In this document: positions 60,777 to 64,000 of the stretch, in pieces | How the letters are laid out: each line of letters opens with the position of its first letter | Numbering within the stretch: the first letter of the stretch is position 1 | NCBI RefSeq assembly: GCF_018687515.1 | Contig: NZ_CP061294.1 | Location: forward strand, 682,001-746,000 | Length of the DNA stretch: 64,000 nt | DNA from: Polynucleobacter sp. MWH-Spelu-300-X4 | Lineage (GTDB): Bacteria; Pseudomonadota; Gammaproteobacteria; Burkholderiales; Burkholderiaceae | Direction: 5' to 3' | Program-made: the position numbers and the translations under genes | Notes under the pieces: generated by a model | Seen by the model: the letters and a program-made list of their open reading frames with translations, nothing else | What the model was told of the DNA's origin: nothing | The model's database searches: none

Positions 60777-62829
60777 GTGGATGCTAGGTTTTAAAGATAT
60801 CAGTCGCTTATGGCGCCGTTGGAAAGATTCAAGAAATGCCTCGTTGGCATTGGATAGTCTATTGGTTATCCCTGAGGTTCATGCAGACCTTGCCGATCGC
60901 AATCGTTGGTTGGTGGAGGTTGCTTATTGGTTAAGGCAGCCTAATAAGGATGATGTTGAAGGCGTTGTTGAGGCTTCGCATCCTGAGCATGTGCGTTTAA
61001 GGGCTTTGCTGAAGTTTTTGGATGGCCGTCCTGATGCCAAGCTTCAAATTGCTAGGGTGTTAAGAAGTATTTTGAAAGACAACGATGCTTTGTCTTTGTT
61101 GTGCGATACCGGTGTGGCTACGAGACCCAATTTTTGGGGCGAAATGAGTGAGCGCATTAGAAATAAATTTATTGCGCCGCCGCCTAACAAGCCTGAGCTA
61201 GCAGTTCTATTCGCTTTGGGTTTTGTTGGAGAACATGATGCTTCATGGGTCCATGATTTGGATCAAGATTTGTTAAAGGCTATTCATGGCTTAGTCCACT
61301 ATCAAGAGCTTGAGGGTGAGGGAAATCATTTGTTTGATGATTTATCCGAAGCCATTCATATTTTGATTAGTTACATTGGCGCAGCTGGTCTTAGTTATTC
61401 TGTGAGATCTAGGTTACGTGATGTGAGTGGTCAGCATTCACCTTTCTATAAATTAGCAAAATTAGCTGAAGAAATATTAAGGGATGAGCCGCGGTTACAA
61501 GATGCTGCTTATCAGACTTGCTTGAAAGATTTCAAGGTGGTGATTGATAGCTGTTATGTTGCTTGTGATGATGTTTATAACCATCTTGATGAAAACGGAG
61601 TTTCCGTTGATACGGTTTTCCAAGTTGAGACAATGCGCCTGCGTTTAGCGCGTGTCGAGTTATTGCTGAAGTCTTGGTTAGAGCGCGAGAATATTAAAAA
61701 TTATGCATATTTAACCGCTGATTTGATTATGACTGTTCAGGGTCATCGAAGTGTGAAGCGTTTAGCTGAGCAATCATTTGCTTTGTTGTCTCGTAAGGTG
61801 GTGGAGCGTAGTGCGGAGACTGGTGAGCACTACATTGCAAGTACGCGCGAAGAGTATTTTTCAATTCTAAAAAAATCATTAGGCGGTGGTGCCGTTGTTG
61901 CAGGAACGGTGTATTTGAAATTTTTAATTACCAACCTCAACTTAGCTAGGTTTTTTGAAAATGTGTTTTTAACGGTTAACTATGCGGGAAGTTTTTTGCT
62001 GATTCAGTTTGCTAATTTCACTTTGGCAACTAAGCAACCTGCAATGACTGCGCCTGCTTTAGCGCAATTGTTAGATCATGTTAAAAGTAAAGAAGGTTTA
62101 GATGCCTTTGTGGACCGTTCTATTTACTTAATTAGATCGCAAGCCGCTTCTGTATTTGGTAATTTGGCGATGGTTGTGCCTGCTGCTGTTTTAATTCAAG
62201 TGGCCATTATGTTCATTATTGGTACCCCAAGCATGAGTTCTGTGAAGGCTCAAGCTGTTTTGCAGACAGTCTCGCCATTCAGTGGTGCTTTGATTTTTGC
62301 AGCGTTTACTGGTGTATTGCTTTGGCTATCTAGTTTGATTGCGGGATTGGTGGATAACTGGTTTGTTTTGCATCACATGCAAGATGTGATTCGTTATAAC
62401 CGTCGTTTAAATATCGTTTTCGGTGAGGTGAGGGCTTCTCGTTGGTCAATTTGGTGGCGCGAGAATATTGCCATCGTGGCAGCTAATGTTTCTTTGGGTG
62501 TGTTGTTGGTGTTGGGCCCATCGTTAATGATTTCTTTAGGTTTTGGTTTGGATGTGCGCCATGTCACCTTATCTGCGGGTTCATTCGCTGCTGCAGCCAC
62601 GGCTCTTGGTTGGAAGGTATTTTTAACGGCAGGCTTTTGGTTGGGTATTGTCGGGGTTTTGTTAATTGGGGTTATTAATGTCCTAGTTAGTTTTTCTTTA
62701 GCCTTTCATATGGCTTTGAGATCAAGGGATTTGCCTGAGTTGGATCGTTTGAGGTTATATCTTGCTCTTAGAGATAGGATTAAGGGCAATGTCAGAGGGG
62801 TTATTCTTCCAGGTAACTCATTGAAATAA
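60766..62829 (+). CDS. Gcr-type 'site-specific recombinase' family membrane protein (PF10136)
   Basis: A 687-residue protein of the family annotated as site-specific recombinase (gonococcal cryptic recombinase, Gcr). The N-terminal 350 residues are helical and soluble-like. From about 365 to 675 there are at least six strongly hydrophobic segments (near 365-385, 395-415, 465-490, 510-530, 575-600, 615-650), so it is an integral membrane protein. I see no tyrosine- or serine-recombinase catalytic motif. The recombinase name is probably wrong; the real role is unknown. It overlaps uvrB by 11 nt and is co-transcribed. Confidence 0.85.
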   Translation: MEIKWMLGFKDISRLWRRWKDSRNASLALDSLLVIPEVHADLADRNRWLVEVAYWLRQPNKDDVEGVVEASHPEHVRLRALLKFLDGRPDAKLQIARVLRSILKDNDALSLLCDTGVATRPNFWGEMSERIRNKFIAPPPNKPELAVLFALGFVGEHDASWVHDLDQDLLKAIHGLVHYQELEGEGNHLFDDLSEAIHILISYIGAAGLSYSVRSRLRDVSGQHSPFYKLAKLAEEILRDEPRLQDAAYQTCLKDFKVVIDSCYVACDDVYNHLDENGVSVDTVFQVETMRLRLARVELLLKSWLERENIKNYAYLTADLIMTVQGHRSVKRLAEQSFALLSRKVVERSAETGEHYIASTREEYFSILKKSLGGGAVVAGTVYLKFLITNLNLARFFENVFLTVNYAGSFLLIQFANFTLATKQPAMTAPALAQLLDHVKSKEGLDAFVDRSIYLIRSQAASVFGNLAMVVPAAVLIQVAIMFIIGTPSMSSVKAQAVLQTVSPFSGALIFAAFTGVLLWLSSLIAGLVDNWFVLHHMQDVIRYNRRLNIVFGEVRASRWSIWWRENIAIVAANVSLGVLLVLGPSLMISLGFGLDVRHVTLSAGSFAAAATALGWKVFLTAGFWLGIVGVLLIGVINVLVSFSLAFHMALRSRDLPELDRLRLYLALRDRIKGNVRGVILPGNSLK

Positions 62830-62856
62830 TTATATTTTTATAAATAAATGATTGTG

Positions 62857-62885
62857 AATGGCGTCCTTTGAGGCGCCATTTTCAT
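62857..62885 (+). terminator. Intrinsic terminator after the Gcr-type gene
   Basis: AATGGCG (62857-62863) with CGCCATT (62874-62880), 10-nt loop, followed by TTCATT. A moderate stem and short T-run. Confidence 0.7.
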
Positions 62886-62918
62886 TCATTGCCCGAGCAA
62901 TTTAGTTGGGTATCTGAT

Positions 62919-62943
62919 AAACTTGAGTCCATAAGTAGGGTAT
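62919..62943 (+). promoter_or_regulatory. Type 1 IscR box upstream of iscR
   Basis: Aligned by eye, 19 of 25 positions match the type 1 [2Fe-2S]-IscR consensus, including TTGA at its left half and AGTAGGGTAT at its right. It overlaps the likely iscR promoter, which supports autorepression when Fe-S clusters are plentiful. Confidence 0.65.
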
Positions 62944-62980
62944 TGCGATTTCGTGATGCTCTTAGTAGAGGAGGAATCAG

Positions 62981-63550
62981 ATGAGACTGACAACTAAAGG
63001 ACGTTTTGCTGTAACTGCAATGATTGATTTGGCTTTGCGTGAGTCGCAGGGGCCCGTGACTTTGGCTGGTATTAGCCAAAGGCAGAATATTTCTCTTTCT
63101 TATTTAGAACAACTATTTGGTAAGTTGCGTCGCTTCGATATTGTTGAAAGCACACGTGGTCCTGGTGGCGGCTATACCCTAGCGAGAAGACCACAAGAAG
63201 TGACTGTAGCCGACATCATTATTGCTGTGGATGAACCTTTGGATGCAACTCAATGTGGTGGCAAAGGTAATTGTCACGGCGAAGATCAAAGCAAAGGTCG
63301 TTGTATGACGCATGACCTATGGACTAACTTGAATCAGAAGATGGTCGAGTATCTAAGTTCTGTGAGTTTGGCTGATTTGATGAAGCAGCAAGAGGGGCGT
63401 GTGGTCATGCAAGATTTGAGGACTTCTAAAGCAAAAATGGATGCGCCTCAAAAGCCACATAAAGCAGTCGTTGAAGCGGCCAAGAAAGAGCCTGAAACGA
63501 AGAAGCCTTTGGCTAACTCAGTGTTTACTTTTGCTCAGCAAATTAATTGA
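62981..63550 (+). CDS. iscR: Iron-sulfur cluster regulator IscR
   Basis: Rrf2-family [2Fe-2S] repressor that senses cluster status and controls the isc operon. A winged helix (MRLTTKGRFAVTAMIDLALRE ... NISLSYLEQLFGKLRR) is followed by the ligand loop with Cys92, Cys98, Cys108 and His111 (CGGKGNC ... CMTH). Spacing from the second to third Cys is four residues longer than in E. coli. A charged C-terminal extension of about 50 residues (Lys/Pro/Glu) follows the core. It has 189 residues. AGGAGGAA precedes the ATG, and it leads into iscS 44 nt away. Confidence 0.96.
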   Translation: MRLTTKGRFAVTAMIDLALRESQGPVTLAGISQRQNISLSYLEQLFGKLRRFDIVESTRGPGGGYTLARRPQEVTVADIIIAVDEPLDATQCGGKGNCHGEDQSKGRCMTHDLWTNLNQKMVEYLSSVSLADLMKQQEGRVVMQDLRTSKAKMDAPQKPHKAVVEAAKKEPETKKPLANSVFTFAQQIN

Positions 63551-63594
63551 ACCTAATAATAAAAAACTGAAGAATTTAAAAAGGATTTAAGAAT

Positions 63595-64000
63595 ATGTCG
63601 TCACCTAAACCAGTGCCAATGTTTAGCCCAGAGCATTTCCCTATTTATATGGATTACTCTGCGACTACGCCTGTGGACCCGCGAGTTGTGGATGTGATGA
63701 TTCCTTATTTACGTGAGCAATTTGGTAACCCTGCGTCACGTAGTCATGCGTATGGATGGAGTGCTGAGGAGGCAGTTGAAAATGCACGTTCTGAAGTAGC
63801 TAAGTTGGTTAATGCAGATCCTAGAGAAATTGTTTGGACTTCTGGTGCAACCGAGAGCAATAACTTGGCATTGAAGGGCGCAGCGCATTTTTACAAAGAA
63901 AAAGGCAAGCATCTTATTACCGTGAAAACTGAGCACAAGGCTGTTTTGGATACTTGCCGTGAGCTTGAGCGTGAGGGTTACGAAGTAACTTATTTGGATG
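63595..64000 (+). CDS. iscS: Cysteine desulfurase IscS, 5' part
   Basis: PLP enzyme that takes sulfur from cysteine for Fe-S clusters and thionucleosides. The window ends after 135 codons. [15 protein letters not shown] precedes [24 protein letters not shown], and [29 protein letters not shown] and [17 protein letters not shown] follow, including the His that stacks on PLP. A short N-terminal extension of about 15 residues is present relative to E. coli. AAGGAT precedes the ATG at 63595. It continues past the window end. Confidence 0.96.
   Translation, partial: MSSPKPVPMFSPEHFPIYMDYSATTPVDPRVVDVMIPYLREQFGNPASRSHAYGWSAEEAVENARSEVAKLVNADPREIVWTSGATESNNLALKGAAHFYKEKGKHLITVKTEHKAVLDTCRELEREGYEVTYLD

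Noticed and set aside
60766..62829. Gcr-type gene as evidence for a mobile element
   Set aside because: No catalytic recombinase motif, no attachment sites or repeats, and it is locked in a conserved operon with uvrB.

Overview
The window is about 64 kb of bacterial chromosome from the order Burkholderiales (Betaproteobacteria). The compact, low-GC gene content looks most like Polynucleobacter or a close freshwater relative. That placement is inferred from gene order and protein character; no 16S gene is present. Supporting signs are the rpsF-priB-rpsR-rplI-dnaB cluster, an intracellular PHB depolymerase whose nucleophile is Cys183, a long RluB with basic tails, alaA-hom-thrC joined to molybdopterin genes, and a ccoNOQPGH cluster next to an FNR gene. 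Coding density is very high and no stretch over 300 bases lacks a gene. I see no CRISPR array, insertion sequence, prophage or plasmid feature.

Layout. 1-3.7 kb: end of a YejF-type peptide ABC ATPase, an NlpC/P60 hydrolase, a Tat-exported patatin-like lipoprotein, and a periplasmic Fe3+-binding protein behind a Fur box. 3.7-13.4 kb: the microaerobic respiration block (ccoI, ccoS, ccoNOQPG, fixH-like, a small membrane protein, fnr, a TauE/SafE-like protein) with two FNR-type boxes. 13.5-22.3 kb: scpB-rluB, then rimP-nusA-infB-rbfA-truB behind a strong promoter and an internal leader terminator. 22.3-29.5 kb: typA, a pseudouridine synthase, dusA, tRNA-His, a coiled-coil membrane protein, an LpxL-like acyltransferase, lexA with an SOS box, and an asparaginase. 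29.6-33.5 kb: rpsF-priB-rpsR-rplI-dnaB. 33.6-38.5 kb: DUF47-pit phosphate uptake, NlpC lipoprotein, PIN-PhoH, bcp, Mth938-like. 38.6-45.2 kb: alaA-hom-thrC-mobB-moeA-moaD-moaE. 45.2-52.1 kb: dinG, GIY-YIG, clpB with a heat-shock promoter, an MFS transporter, rraA. 52.1-58.6 kb: aceA, HIT, nth, DUF1841, rsxB, phaZ, aspartate/tyrosine aminotransferase. 58.6-64 kb: uvrB, a Gcr-type membrane protein, iscR, and the start of iscS.

The most notable element is an intein of 351 residues inserted in the Walker A motif of DnaB (nt 31731-32783). It starts with Ala and carries the Trp-Cys-Thr set of class 3 inteins plus a LAGLIDADG homing endonuclease. The second is a pattern across unrelated genes: eight start codons sit exactly 6 nt after a -10-like hexamer (TANNNT, one GATAAT) and lack a Shine-Dalgarno sequence, which suggests leaderless mRNAs are common in this organism. 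The third is an 89-nt structured leader ending in a strong terminator ahead of rimP-nusA-infB.

As a system, the window shows a heterotroph that switches to a high-affinity cbb3 oxidase at low oxygen (FNR), stores and mobilises PHB (phaZ) and uses the glyoxylate bypass (aceA), with classical Fur, LexA, IscR and RpoH circuits visible as operator-like sequences.
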